Of a stretch of DNA of 64,000 nucleotides, positions 53,652 through 64,000 are shown piece by piece (the stretch's first letter is position 1; the number at the start of each line of letters is the position of its first letter). The position numbers and the translations under genes are program-made. Under the pieces are notes generated by a model. The model saw only the letters and a program-made list of their open reading frames with translations, was not told the origin of the DNA and made no database searches. This stretch comes from Cryptomeria japonica (taxonomy: Eukaryota > Streptophyta > Pinopsida > Cupressales > Cupressaceae), in NCBI RefSeq assembly GCF_030272615.1, contig NC_081407.1, positions 103,647,897 through 103,711,896 on the forward strand, given 5' to 3'.

Positions 53652-55218
53652 ATGATCTTGTCTAGAACTAGGGCACCTTTTGAAGGTACTATCTCTAATT
53701 TTAGATGATGAATCTCTTGTATCATTAGCTTCAATCTTCTATTGTTCTCTTTTAGTGGATCTAGAGCATTGGCCTTCTTAATGACCAACTCCGCTTTTGT
53801 CAATGGACTTTTTTTAAGAGCATAAAAGATCATCCAAAGACATAGTTCCTTTATGATTAATCTTCTCATGATTTAGTAACCGTGAAGATTTATCCAACTT
53901 TCTTAGAGAAACAACTTCAACTTCAAAGTTCTCACAATTTTGTTCTTTGTCCTTGAGCTGAAATCTGATTTCTTCTTCTATTTTCTTTGATTCTTCAATC
54001 AGGAGCTTTAGATCAACTATCAACTTTCCTACAACCTATAAAGCTTGAAAAATTTTAGATTTTTTGTTACTCTCATTTTGTTACAACAACTTTACACTCT
54101 AATTTGTATTTCTCAGCTTCTTAATTTCATTTAAAGCACTTACCAACTCTTGCTCAAGATCAACTTCCTCTTCTTCTTCATCAAGCTAGTCTTCTTTTTT
54201 ATTTTCAAAAATTGTTTCTTCTAGGGCAATGATAAAATCTCATCATTTAGGGATTCCTCTTCACTTCCAACACATCTGATGAACAACTTTCTTCTTTAGA
54301 GTAGAAATTTTGTTTGAAATTAAAAGTCTAATTTTCTTTTCTCGTGAATTTATTTTTACTAAACTTAGAAAACTTCTCATAGTTGTTGTCCTCATCCTTT
54401 TCATATGGACGTTTGGCTACAAAATGTCCTACCTTGTTACAATTAAAACTCCTGAGAGACAATTTACCTTTATATTTACCAAAACCTCTCTTCAAATTTC
54501 TCATGAACAATGCCTCTTCAGAATTGGAATTATCATCATAACAATCACTAGAAACATGCACCTTTTGTTTTTATTTCTTAAAAGATTTGAATGCAGTTTC
54601 TTTCTTTGAAGAAAATTCAATATTTGTTCTCATATCATAGGCTATCAGGATGCCATGTAGCTTGTCAATAGACAACTGATCATCCATCTCTTCAATTGCT
54701 GAAACTTTAGCATTGAATCTTAAAGGTAAAGACCTTAAGATTTTTGGAACCACAATCTTATATTCAACCTTTTCACCTAAGCCCTTAAGAGAACTTACAA
54801 CTTCGCCGACTCTTAAAATGTAAGCAACAACACTTTCTTCTTCCTGCATTCTAAGACTTTCACACTCCATTATGTGAGTTTGCAATTTGACATTCTTAAC
54901 TTTTTCATCTCCTTCATATGAATTTTGAATTTCTTACCACATGATATGAGTTGTATCACAATGCACTACCTTTAAATTTTTTAACTTTGATAAGCCAGAT
55001 AATATTGCATTCATAGCTTTAGCATTATTTTCAAATGTCTTCATTCCATTAGTATCCATAGGAGGTGCAAAAGGAATAGTATAACCATTTACCACACTCA
55101 TACAAACATCAAAACCAAGCGATATCAAATAGATCACCATCCAAACACTCCAAAATGCATAGTTAGAGCCATCGAACAAAGGAGCTTTGTTAGTTGCAAC
55201 TCCTTCAAGAACATTCAT
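53652..55218 (-). pseudogene. Copia gag, N-terminal and central part
   Basis: ATG 55218 (MNVLEGVATNKAPLFDGSNY), then the Gag capsid-type domain (YAFWSVWM, MNAILSGLSKLKN, ECESLRMQEEESVVAYILR, LKGLGEKVEYKIVVPKILRS). A worn zinc knuckle near 54440 reads SFNCNKVGHFVAKRPYEK, in which the first and last Cys are lost. Stops near 54934 (TAA after HIMW) and 54570 lie in the same frame, in Gln-type contexts. The stretch 54290-53870 is more decayed. Confidence 0.8.
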
Positions 55219-55275
55219 CTTGTGTGATAATGGGATCAATCCTTCAAGCTTTTAATCTTTATAAGAAAGTATATG

Positions 55276-56085
55276 ACTCTTAAACCAACTGAACAACACA
55301 TATTTCAACAACAAAACAAAAAATATCTAACTCGCCCTTCCACGCAATTGACTCAATGAGAGTATTAACGAGGTGAAAACCAGAAAGAAGACGAAACACA
55401 ACCGGTTCAGAAACACAAAATTTACTTCCACGTTGCATACCTTCAACGAGACACACTTCCAAAAAAAGTCTCAACTTTTTGAAGTCGTGTAAAATTAAAA
55501 ATGTTGTTTCAATAGTGTGCTCGAACAAAAATAAACACCTGGCATGAATACAAACAACAATAAAACAAAAAGTATCCTCTTTTTTTTTGAAAAAACTTCA
55601 CTGCATAATAGGTTTGTTAGGCACTCTTCACGTAACTGCTCAAAAATATGATTCTAATCCATCACCAAGCCATTCAAACTCATCATAATAAAAGCAACAC
55701 ATGTTTTCCACTCCATATGATAATCAAAATACAAAATCGTGCAACTCATATTAGGATTAATACTCTACTAAAGTAAATACGATAAAAAATATTTTTATCG
55801 AACAATCATAATAACCAACAATGATATGCATTATTCCTTTCGTTAGCAATATGTTACAAACAACTGCCCATTCATATGTTGGTTATTTAATTATGAAGTT
55901 TCCCATCTTATTTAACTTTAATTTATCCATCTCATTTAAAACTATCGTAGCTTATAAATAAAGAAGTTGTCCCTTAGAAGATTCTAACTAAGGATGTGTC
56001 ACAATAATTTGACTTGGCAAACAATTAAGCAAACAACCAACTTAGATAGACAAAGTAAACACATAGGTAGAAAAAGTAGAAGAGA
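55276..56085 (-). repeat. PBS and 5' LTR of copia element, right end cut
   Basis: The LTR (about 55288-56085) aligns with 40850-41521 plus 47401-47545. A worn PBS (TGGTTTAAGAGT, 55276-55287, 3 mismatches to TGGTATCAGAGC) lies between it and gag. The LTR's first 190 bp or so (minus-strand sense) are missing at 56085, where gypsy LTR sequence begins. Confidence 0.75.
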
Positions 56086-56803
56086 GAGAGAAAGTGTTGG
56101 GTTGTATAGGGGTTTTCCTAAGTCAAACCTTGGGTAGGATTAACCTCCACTACAACAATGATTGATGGAAAAGAGATCTTACCCTTGAAGAGCAAAGGCT
56201 GAAAAACTCAAGGAAATGCAAAATTGAAATGTTATACCTTTGCTATGTATTTTATTACCTTGAAGCCTCATGAAAGGTTGATGTTACTAGGTAGGTGTTC
56301 ATGCATGTCTTCAGTCATGGAGGAAACACATAAACTTGACCACGGATGTCATCTTGAATGCTTGATCTCTCCTTCACTACCTTGAAGATGACTGATTACT
56401 TGCTCAATCGGACTTGAATTGGAATTAAATTTATTATCAAGAGATGTTCAAATGAGGATGTGAGACTTGCTTTTATATTGAGGAGTACTTTCCCACTTTA
56501 ATTGTTTTTGACCATTGAGGGTTCATGTTTGGGCCACTTTTGAATGGACCATGGTGCTAGGTGCCATAGTCTAAGGGGACTAGGGTACTTGGCACCTTAG
56601 TCCAGGAGGAATAAAGCACTTAACACTTTAGACTTAACCTCCTAGGCTGAAATAAAAGTTAGAGAGCCTACAAAGGTGTTGAGCTTTCGAATCTGGCATT
56701 GGCTTGAGAAAAATCAGTCAAGTTCAAAGGCATGAAGGGAGAAACACCAAAATGAACCCCAAATGAGTGTGAATTGTATGAGGATACAATTTATGACACT
56801 ACA
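56086..56803 (-). repeat. Gypsy-type LTR, minus strand, truncated
   Basis: On the minus strand it begins TGTAGTGTCATAAATTGTA at 56803, next to a purine tract (plus-strand tttagccccactt). It follows the same order as the LTR at 29986, including gtagtggaggtt, aaaacccctatacaaccc, aacac. It stops at the point matching 32478 of that LTR, so about 400 bp are lost at the junction with the copia LTR. Confidence 0.7.
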
Positions 56804-57630
56804 TTTAGCCCCACTTTAGCAAGAGTATAACCTTATGCCCATACTCTCTATAAAGGATATCATCAAAAGACTTTCACCAAGACATTAAAGAGATAAGACA
56901 ACAACAAGCCTTTAATAACAAGATCTTACTGGTCTCAAATATCAAGAAAAGAAAACAACATGATTAGTATAGGTTAGATACAAATGGAACATGCAAGAAT
57001 AAAGAAGAAATGTGACATCTAGGTCTAGTAAGGAGTTTCCTACTAGGATCCATACGATAGAAGAAGAGATGTGACTTCTTGGTTTAGTAAGGGCTACTTA
57101 CTAGGAGTCATATTAGAGAAAGGAGTGTCAAATAGGTCTAGAAAGGCGTGTTCTACTAGTTTACTCTTGCGAGCGATTACAAAGAAAAACCTTAGTTTGT
57201 TAAATAATCTGAAAAAAAGGTGACTACAAAATGGGAGCAACAATGTGCATCAAACACAAAGATTACAAAACAAAGCCTAAACTTGCAAAGTAATCCGAAA
57301 ATGCGACTAAAAAATGGGTGTTGCAGTGTGCACCAAGCATATCATGGTATGTGATCAAAGTGTACAAACCAACCTCGTAGGGTGTGCACAAAGTGTAACG
57401 CTTAGCAAAGTGTACGCCCCCACATTAAAGTGATTGTGTACGTCTTATCAAGAGAAATTTCTTTAAGGTAGCATATGTCTGAAAGACAACCATGTTATGA
57501 CAATGAAACACCCCCAAACATAGGCAAATCAAAGGTGATGGTCACGAGACACAAAAAGAGCACATAAGGGATCCACTATTTGGGGTCCATATGTGCATTC
57601 AATAAATCATGTATATCAAGTATGATTATT
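56804..57630 (-). other. Interior of the gypsy-type element (G2), non-coding part
   Basis: Two or three loosely repeated phrases (gacttcttggtttagtaagggctacttactaggagtcatatt / gacatctaggtctagtaaggagtttcctactaggatccatac) lie at about 57005-57160. No reading frame recognised. It continues beyond the inserted element at 61958. Confidence 0.45.
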
Positions 57631-58128
57631 TGTTGGTGTAAATAATTATTCATCTTGGATATTATTACACCTTACTTAAGTTTACTTAGGAAATGCATTT
57701 CATAGTAGTTTGGGTATGAGACACTTGGGTGTTTGTGCCACATTGTGATAATGTGTGTAGGAGAATTTCCACCTTCTATGGTGTTGATCTTGTTACTACT
57801 TTATCATATCCACTTATTGTGGAGTGATAATTCCACCTTCGGTGGGTGATCCACCTCATGTGGAATATTTTATTGTTTCTCCTACCTACCCACACCTATT
57901 TCCTACCTACCCTTATTTCTTATTGAGCCACATGTCATGTTTGTGTGCTCACATATCCATATAGCCTTGCCTATATAAGAAGGCTTATTCTACATTGTAT
58001 GTAATAACGATTAATGATCCAGTTGATCATTTTTTGCATCTTGATAGAATATAGTTTATCCCTATCATCTATTTTGTTCTCTCTTATTTGTGATTTCCAT
58101 TGCCTCTAGATCTTGGCAAAATATCACA
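57631..58128 (+). repeat. 5' LTR of the 4.3-kb element
   Basis: TGTTGGTGTAAATAATTATTC ... caaaatatcaca. Contains cctatataagaaggcttattc (TATA box) near 57970. The PBS follows immediately. Confidence 0.92.
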
Positions 58129-58961
58129 TGGTATTAGAGACAATAGAGTGTCATTGGTTTGCCAACTGAGAGAAATTTGATGTTATTTAGGGTTTGCATT
58201 TTGGAGCTTTCTATTGCAGGTTATTATTGAAGCTTTATGGGTAAAATCTGAGGTCACCATTGGATTGAGGAGGTCCAAGAAAGTCAGTTTTGTTTTTTAT
58301 TTCATCCAAATCGGACTTCGGAGGCCAAATCTAGAGGCATTTGAAGTTTGAAGTTGTGACGGAAATTTTCCAAAAATTATAATTTTGCACGCAATTTTCA
58401 AATAGTGATATCTCACTCATCCGAACTCATTTTTTCGAGAATTTTATTTTGTTTTGGGGTATAATTTTGTGATCTGTACATTGGTGCAAAAATTTTCTAA
58501 TTTTCGGATACAAGTTTTTCTGAAATCGTGAAATCCTGATTTTTACAACTTTGGAGGCTTCGTTTGGGCTCATATGGACTCCTTTTCAAGTGACGTTTTT
58601 TTTCAAAGTGCATAATTTTTTGTCTACTTTCATAATATTTCATTTGTTTGTAGTGATTTTGAGTAGAAATCGTACTTTCAGTATTTGGTCATTTTTTGGC
58701 CTATTTGGTACTTGTATTTTGTTTGGATATCAGTTTAGATCACTTGCAGTATTTGATGAGGTCTCTTATAGCCTATTTGAGGTGGTTGTAAAATTGAAAT
58801 CAGAAGTCCACCTTTCTTTGTTTTGCAAGTGGCCCATTGTACATGCACTAAGTATAAAGTGTCAAATCATGATTTTGAGGGGGTTTCTTGATTGACTAAT
58901 TTGGGGGGGTGTCTTGTGTGATTGTGCCTCTCTCTATCTTGTATTTTTTCATTTTGTTGTT
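58129..58961 (+). other. Leader of the 4.3-kb element
   Basis: Untranslated leader from PBS to gag ATG. The words ttttatttcatccaaatcggacttcgg are also typical of the leaders at 39.6-39.9 and 48.5 kb. The frame at 58551-58895 has no family similarity. Confidence 0.55.
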
Positions 58962-59843
58962 ATGGGTTCTCCTAAGTTTCCTCTCTTAACTCCTCATAAT
59001 TATGCTACTTGGAAAATTGATGCATGGAGTAAACTTATGGAAAAAGGACTATACCATTATATTGATGGAACTATTGTTGCTCCCGCTGATCCTGTTGGTC
59101 ACTTGGATTGGCTCACTAAAAATATCATGACAACTGGTACCTTAATAAAGTATGTATCAAAGGATCTCATTTTTTATATTGAGAAATGTACTCTAATCAA
59201 GGATGCTTGGCAAAAGTTTCAAGACTTGTATGGTCAAGTTGATGAGATTAGGGGATATCAAATTGATAGTGATCTCACCATGTTAGATCCCAAGAACTTT
59301 GATACTATACAAGATTATGTCACCAAGGCAAAAGAGTTGAGGGCACAACTCAAGGATTGTGGCATTGATAAGAAGGATACTCAATTGATCTTCAACTTGA
59401 TGGGCAAGCTTCCACAAGAATATGCAGCATTTGTTTCTAGTTTCCAAACCCATAGGATGACAATGGGTTCAAGTTACACAATGCCTACATTTGATGCTTT
59501 CGTCGAAATGTTGATGATCGAACAAACTAAGTTGATAAGAATGGGCATTCTTAAGACTTCTAAGTCTCAAGCATATGTGGCAACTCAAGGGAACAAAGGA
59601 AATCAAGGAAAGGACAACTCAAACAAGAAGAAATGGCAATCAAAGCCTAAAGACAAAGCATCACCTTCTCCACAACAAGGAGGTTCATCCTCTTCCAAGA
59701 GGGAAAATTCACCAAAGAGGGAGAAACCTACTTGTGCCTATTGTAAAAATTTTGGTCATGAGGAGTGTCGTTGCCATTCTAAGAAGATTGATGAGCTCAC
59801 ACACATCCTCAAAAAGCATAACATTGATTTGCCTAATGTCTAA
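58962..59843 (+). CDS. Gag of the 4.3-kb copia-like element
   Basis: Structural protein that would coat the element's RNA. The start at ATG 58962 (MGSPKFPLLTPHNYATW) is the first Met in frame; the frame is open but ATG-less before it. It has 293 residues. The UBN2/copia-type Gag domain comes first (PHNYATWKIDAWSKLMEKGL, DAWQKFQDLYGQ, MLDPKNFDTIQDYV, LMGKLPQEYAAFVSSFQT). A Lys/Gln/Ser-rich linker follows, then the zinc knuckle CAYCKNFGHEECRC (CX2CX4HX4C) near residue 258. The stop TAA at 59841 may be a mutation, because the same frame continues with KKDDSSTSTSSHSKGKGQAF. No other defect seen. Confidence 0.88.
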   Translation: MGSPKFPLLTPHNYATWKIDAWSKLMEKGLYHYIDGTIVAPADPVGHLDWLTKNIMTTGTLIKYVSKDLIFYIEKCTLIKDAWQKFQDLYGQVDEIRGYQIDSDLTMLDPKNFDTIQDYVTKAKELRAQLKDCGIDKKDTQLIFNLMGKLPQEYAAFVSSFQTHRMTMGSSYTMPTFDAFVEMLMIEQTKLIRMGILKTSKSQAYVATQGNKGNQGKDNSNKKKWQSKPKDKASPSPQQGGSSSSKRENSPKREKPTCAYCKNFGHEECRCHSKKIDELTHILKKHNIDLPNV

Positions 59844-61230
59844 AAGAAGGATGATTCATCAACTTCCACTTCCTCACATTCAAAAGGAAAAGGGCAAGCA
59901 TTCATGGCTTCTACAAGTGGGAAGACTCACCCTTTTTGGGACAAAAAAAGGAAAAGCTCTTTATGCTACTACTAGTCATGATTCAGGGAGATGGCTTCTA
60001 GATTCAAGGGCTTCTCATCACATGGCATCTTCGCAATCTATGTTCTCTTCATTTGAGCCTTGCACCATGCCACATATTTTGATGGACAATCATACATACA
60101 TGGATGTGATTGGGAAAGGATCTATTGCCATCGGGGATAACTCCTTCAATGATGTGTTGTGTGTACCCCATTTGACAAACAATCTCCTTTCCATCTATCA
60201 ATTCACACATGGCGCAACTAAGAGAATTGTGGAGTTCACACCTGAGTCAATTTTCCTTAGAGACTTGGAGACTAGAGTTATCATTGCGACTGGGGTGGTT
60301 GATCATGCATCTCAGTTATACTCATTTTCAGATTTTGTTGATGATGATGATTTCACATATGATGATTCTACACATGATGTTCACACTTCTTGTGATGGTT
60401 CAGATTTTGAGGAGAACTTTGGGTACTTGAGCTTGGGGATTCTCACATGTGACCCTATTCTTGAGCCTTGTATTTCACCTCCTCCTATTGATATCACATC
60501 ACCTATTGTACCCGATGATGCAGATAGTACGACAATTTTGCCTTCTTGTGATTCAATGCAACAAGATATATCTTGTCTTCCAGCTTCAATTTCATTGGAT
60601 GACTATTTGACAAACATTGCAGGTTTGTTTGTGGAATCCTACATTGCAGATTTGGGAGACATCATTGATGATATTCATCTTCTCTTTGATGAAGATGATC
60701 CTTCTTTGATTGTTGTGAGGGAACACTCTGACCCTCTTGTTCATTCTCTACATGATCATTCTTTCAAGCTTGACATAATTGTGGATACTTATGTACGACA
60801 GTTGGAGGAGATCTCTTTATCCTTTGAGGAGACATGTGAGTCTTTGGGACATGTTCTACATCCATCTCCACTAGATCTTGGAGTACCTTTTTCAGAAGTG
60901 TGGAGCAGTTTACCACCTTTGGAGGGGGTATCTTTTAGCATCAAGATGGAGACACTTGAGTAGTCTTTAGAGATTCCTTTCATCATGAGTTTTTTTCCTA
61001 CATCATCCCTTCATGATTGGGGAGACTTCATAGATACACCTTTGGTTTTGTTTCTTCCTAAGGGGAGGAATGTTGTTCGACATTCATGGAGCACTTTCTT
61101 CATTCATCATCAAGCTTCTATCATTGGTGCAGATTCTACATTAAGGGGGGGCTTCCTAGCTTCTCTTCTTCTCTCATATGGGGGGGACTTTTTCCTCACA
61201 TTGGGTTTTGTTCCTCACATACTTATATGA
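59844..61230 (+). pseudogene. Protease-like segment fused to an acidic region of unknown role
   Basis: In frame +1 to gag, it reads GRWLLDSRASHHMASSQSMF: the copia protease site DSGASHHM with Gly changed to Arg. It continues GKGSIAIGDNSFNDVLCVPH, LTNNLLSIYQF and YSFSDF, as copia proteins do up to the pre-integrase domain. Integrase should then start. Instead there is a Asp-rich stretch, then DDYLTNIAGLFVES and DIIDDIHLLFDEDDPSLIVV, and after a TAG at 60961, LFLPKGRNVVRHSW. The acidic region recurs in decayed form near 7.5, 10.7 and 38.5-39.4 kb, so it is a stable part of the family. I do not recognise it. Whether gag and this part were one frame once is unclear. Confidence 0.7.
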
Positions 61231-61452
61231 GAGTTCTCTTGTATAGATTTCATCTCTCTTTTGGGGGAGGGTTTTTTCCCATTGGGTTTTTCTCTCTTTC
61301 CCCGCTTTGTGAGAGATTTCATTGCATTGTTTTGCATGCATTTGCATTTGTACATGGGTACCTAGAATGGCCTCGTAGCCAAGACCCATCTTGCATTGCT
61401 TAGTTGCATTGTAGACTTAAGTGCATTCCCCTAAGTTGCACTTAAGGGGGGG

Positions 61453-61952
61453 TGTTGGTGTAAATAATTATTCATCTTGGCTATTATTACACCTTACTTA
61501 AGTTTACTTAGGAAATGCATTTCATAGTAGTTTGGGTATGAGACACTTGGGTGTTTGTGCCACATTGGGATAGTGTGTGTAGGAGAATTTCCATATTTTA
61601 TGGTATTGATCTTGTTACTACTTTATCATATCCACTTAAATTGTGGAGGGATAATTCCACCTTCAGTGGGCGATCCACCTCATGTGGAATATTTTATTGT
61701 TTCTCCTACCTACCCACAACTATTTCCTACCTACCCTTGTTTCTTATTGAGCCACATGTCATGTTTGTGTGCTCACATAGCCATATAGCCTTGCCTATAT
61801 AAGAAGGCTTATTCTACATTGTATGTAATAACGATTGATGATCCAGTTGATCATTTTTTGCATCTTGAGATAATACAGTTTATTCCTATCATCTATTTTG
61901 TGCTCTCTTATTTGTGCTTTCCATTGCCTCTAGATCTTGGCAAAATCTCACA
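61453..61952 (+). repeat. 3' LTR of the 4.3-kb element
   Basis: Begins TGTTGGTGTAAATAATTATTC after the purine tract and ends caaaatctcaca. Followed by the TTATT duplication. Confidence 0.92.
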
Positions 61953-61957
61953 TTATT

Positions 61958-63130
61958 AAATGAATTGACCTCATCCCCCAAAGTAGTGGTACTATGAGCA
62001 CAATGGAAGAAGAGCACATAAGATGAACAACACAAGTCTTTTTGAGTCAACATGGAAGAAACCAAAAGGATCTTAATCCTTTGCATTGTCCCTAAGTAGA
62101 CAACACAAAAGCACACTTACAACAAGAGCACATTTACGACACAACATGTATACAACATATACAAGAAATGAGATACAAATAAAGGAATTTTATGACAAGG
62201 TTAGTCCCTTTGTTGCCTTGTGTCAATGGAGCAACAAGGGTCATCCAAAGAGAGCATAAAAAAACACAAGGCATGTCAAGCATCACTTTATGAGAATCAC
62301 ATTACATGCAAGTAAACACATAAAATAATCTACTACATGAGCGAGATAGTCTAGAAAATCATCTACCTCCCAATCTTTCTCAGCATTATTTAGAGATGGT
62401 GGACAAGATGTTGAAGGAGCCACAACTAGTATGGTAGATGGATCTATCACTAGTGCCAAACAAGAACCATGCTTTATTGATGAATCAATATATGTCACTA
62501 GGAGCTATAGTTAAAGCTTTTTAAAATATTGAAGATAATTTATGATTAATTTCAATAGCTTTGTACATATCATTAGGATCATTAGCACTCTCAAAATTAT
62601 TTTCAACATCATCATCCAAATTAATTAAAATAAGAGATCTCATGTGAGAAGGAGATGAAAAAGAAGAATCATTTTGCATTGGCATCTTAAGTCTTTGGCG
62701 AGGTGGGTCAAGATAAATCTCCTCTCTGGGAATGGGTGAAGGTTGGGAAAATGGGATCAAATCAACATTCGATTGCTTAGGAGAAGAATCATTTTGGGTA
62801 AGAAGATCATGAGTCATGGCACGATGTCTTTGTCAGAATTCTCTTGCACTACGATTATGTTTGTTACGACTCAAAGCTTGTGTAAAAGAAGGTTGGGGAT
62901 CATTGGTCAAAATTGGTTTCTTTTCTTTCTTTTGTCTAGAAGTAGAAGGAGGAACAAAAGAAACCACAATAGGTTGAGAGATAGAAGATGTTGGGTGTAT
63001 TTATCTTTGTCCTTTATAAGATTTGAGAGGCGGAACTGCAACATATATGGGAGGAATGAAAGGAGGAGGAAGAAGCCTAGGTCCAAGATGTGGAGAAGGA
63101 TGAACTACTTCCATGTCCATAGATGATGAA
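61958..63130 (-). pseudogene. Gag-like, proline-rich reading frame of G2
   Basis: Minus-strand frames from about 63126 down to 62283: HPSPHLGPRLLPPPFIPPIY, KEKKPILTNDPQPSFTQALS, IPFSQPSPIPREEIYLDPPR, MRSLILINLDDDVENNFES, and later SLNNAEKDWEVDDFLDYLA. This looks like the N-terminal, Pro/Ser-rich part of a gypsy Gag, but no capsid domain or zinc knuckle is visible. Stops after KGQR, REF and SSIF break it. It belongs with the minus-strand LTR at 56803, since the 4.3-kb element merely interrupts it. Function beyond that is a guess. Confidence 0.45.
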
Positions 63131-63136
63131 GGATCC

Positions 63137-64000
63137 TGTTACATCCCTCTTTCATGAACAATTTCATTTTTACTTTATTGCATATTAGAGATATGATGAT
63201 GTTATGGTTTATTGTGAACATTAGTTTGGTGAATTTTATGAAATAAATGAAATTGAGCAATTAATGTTTTTTATATGTGGATACTTTAAATGGAACAAGA
63301 TTATGTCTAACTACCTCCATGTGTCTAATTGGATGCAGAGAATCCTATCACCTCTGAAAAAAGAGGGAGATAATCATCGGGGAGAGGGGTGTAGACATGG
63401 GAAAAGGTCAAAGTTTCCATCAATGTCATGATTATTGAGATAAGTAACCTAAATAGGTTTGTCTTTGTTGCCCTAGAATCATTAGGGTTGAGCCAGTATT
63501 ATGACATTAAGATGTTGAGACCTTGTTATCCAGTTGGTTAGGTCAAGATCCTCTACCTTATGTTAATAATCTCCAATATTAAATTATATTTTGACTTGGA
63601 AATATAATTTAATTGATATAAGTAAATGAATTCATGTTTGGGAGTATCTTATTACTCAACCAATTTTATTAATTATTATTAATAACACACATATGCATAC
63701 CTATATAAATATCAGTATATATGTTAATTCAAGAATTCAAATTTAAATCTTGGGAGACAATGTGGAGATGACTCTTAAAGTGGAAGTCTCCATGTATATG
63801 CATCTTTATAGCCGAACATACTTAACAAGCATGGGTGTTACTTACATCGAAGCAGCCTTAAACCACACACACTAAACAACATATTAAGCTTAGAGAATGT
63901 CAGTCAACTCTAAGCGTTTAGCACTTTTAGATTTAGAAGTCAAAGCTGAGAGTGTATGATTTAAGCCGTCTGCTTACATCGCATCTATTATTTGCGGTGG
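63137..64000 (+). repeat. Probable start of another LTR, runs off the window
   Basis: Starts TGTTACATCCCTCTTTC right after the G2 reading frame and has a good TATA box (ctatataaat, 63701-63710). About 860 bp are seen without a coding frame. Its end lies outside the window, so the identification rests on the TG start, the TATA box and the abrupt change of sequence type. Confidence 0.4.

Larger units (their letters stand above)
40850..56085 (-). mobile_element. Ty1/copia retrotransposon with three nested insertions
   Basis: A minus-strand copia element: 5' LTR (about 55288-56085, right end cut), PBS (55276-55287), gag, protease, integrase, RT, RNase H, a polypurine tract (about 47741-47755), and a 3' LTR running 47740-47401 and 41521-40850. 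A 5.88-kb insertion splits the 3' LTR. LTR elements occupy 48290-51182 in place of the end of RT. The order gag-PR-IN-RT-RH identifies copia. Stops, frameshifts and altered catalytic residues show it is dead. Its 5' LTR is cut at 56085, where a gypsy LTR begins. Confidence 0.85.
57631..61952 (+). mobile_element. 4.3-kb copia-like gag-protease element with perfect TSD
   Basis: LTRs 57631-58128 and 61453-61952 (498 and 500 bp, about 95% alike by eye). The target duplication TTATT is perfect (57626-57630, 61953-61957). The PBS tggtattagaga is at 58129-58140 and the purine tract cttaaggggggg at 61441-61452. The interior encodes Gag, a protease-like segment and a long acidic region, but no integrase, RT or RNase H. 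It would need another element's enzymes. The PBS and Gag type place it near Ty1/copia. It is the youngest-looking LTR element in the window and the best-preserved of its family. Confidence 0.92.

Noticed and set aside
59935-59960. Programmed frameshift at the A7 run between gag and protease
   Set aside because: The two frames differ by +1, not -1, a stop lies before the run, and copia elements usually use one frame. A mutation is simpler.

Overview
The window looks like nuclear DNA of a seed plant, most likely a gymnosperm (inference). It is AT-rich and dominated by old, nested retrotransposons. The only recognisable intact host gene is a plant-type serine O-acetyltransferase. There are no operons, ribosome binding sites or prokaryotic features. 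Many of the broken reading frames I translated carry stops in CAG, CAA, CGA or TGG contexts, which suggests long-term C-to-T decay of methylated transposon DNA.

Layout, left to right. 1-2.4 kb: LTR-like sequence and a decayed LINE fragment. 2.4-5.4 kb: AT-rich DNA with nothing recognisable. 5.46-14.06 kb: a nest of elements. An outer LTR element (+) holds an inverted relative (-), which holds a solo LTR with a target-site duplication (TSD). The outer 3' LTR holds a TRIM (terminal-repeat retrotransposon in miniature) with a perfect 5-bp TSD, and the TRIM's own 5' LTR is split by a further insertion. 14.06-19.2 kb: the host island, with the intronless SERAT gene (15058-16155), a tail that is tandemly triplicated, and exon-like fragments of an unidentified minus-strand gene. 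20.07-26.46 kb: a LINE (-) of about 6.4 kb, bounded by 16-bp TSDs, with ORF1 and a decayed ORF2.

26.5-33.5 kb: a diverged tandem array, then Ty3/gypsy gag remains that run straight into an LTR of about 1.1 kb. That LTR is interrupted by a complete 1.76-kb non-autonomous LTR element with a perfect TSD, and is followed by a second gypsy internal fragment. 33.5-40 kb: mostly unidentified, with a long hairpin near 35.5 kb and another relative of the inverted LTR family. 40.85-56.09 kb: one Ty1/copia element (-). Its 3' LTR is split by a 5.88-kb insertion (41522-47400, TSD AAACT), and its RT region is split by further LTR elements and a solo LTR. 56.09-64 kb: a gypsy-type element (-) with a younger 4.3-kb gag-protease element (+, TSD TTATT) inserted in it, and the start of another probable LTR at the right edge.

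Three things stand out as possibly undescribed. First, the 5.88-kb insertion carries an array of at least 13 palindromes, each centred on TTTAAA, spaced about 48 bp apart. Their outer arms change sequence but stay complementary. The array lies upstream of a decayed reading frame of about 1200 codons with no recognisable polymerase. Second, a family of copia-like elements, at least four copies here, has lost integrase and reverse transcriptase. In their place is an acidic reading frame with a conserved block (LFxES...DIHxLF). Third, the SERAT C-terminus plus 3' flank is repeated three times in tandem, and copy 3 encodes a degenerate version of the protein tail.
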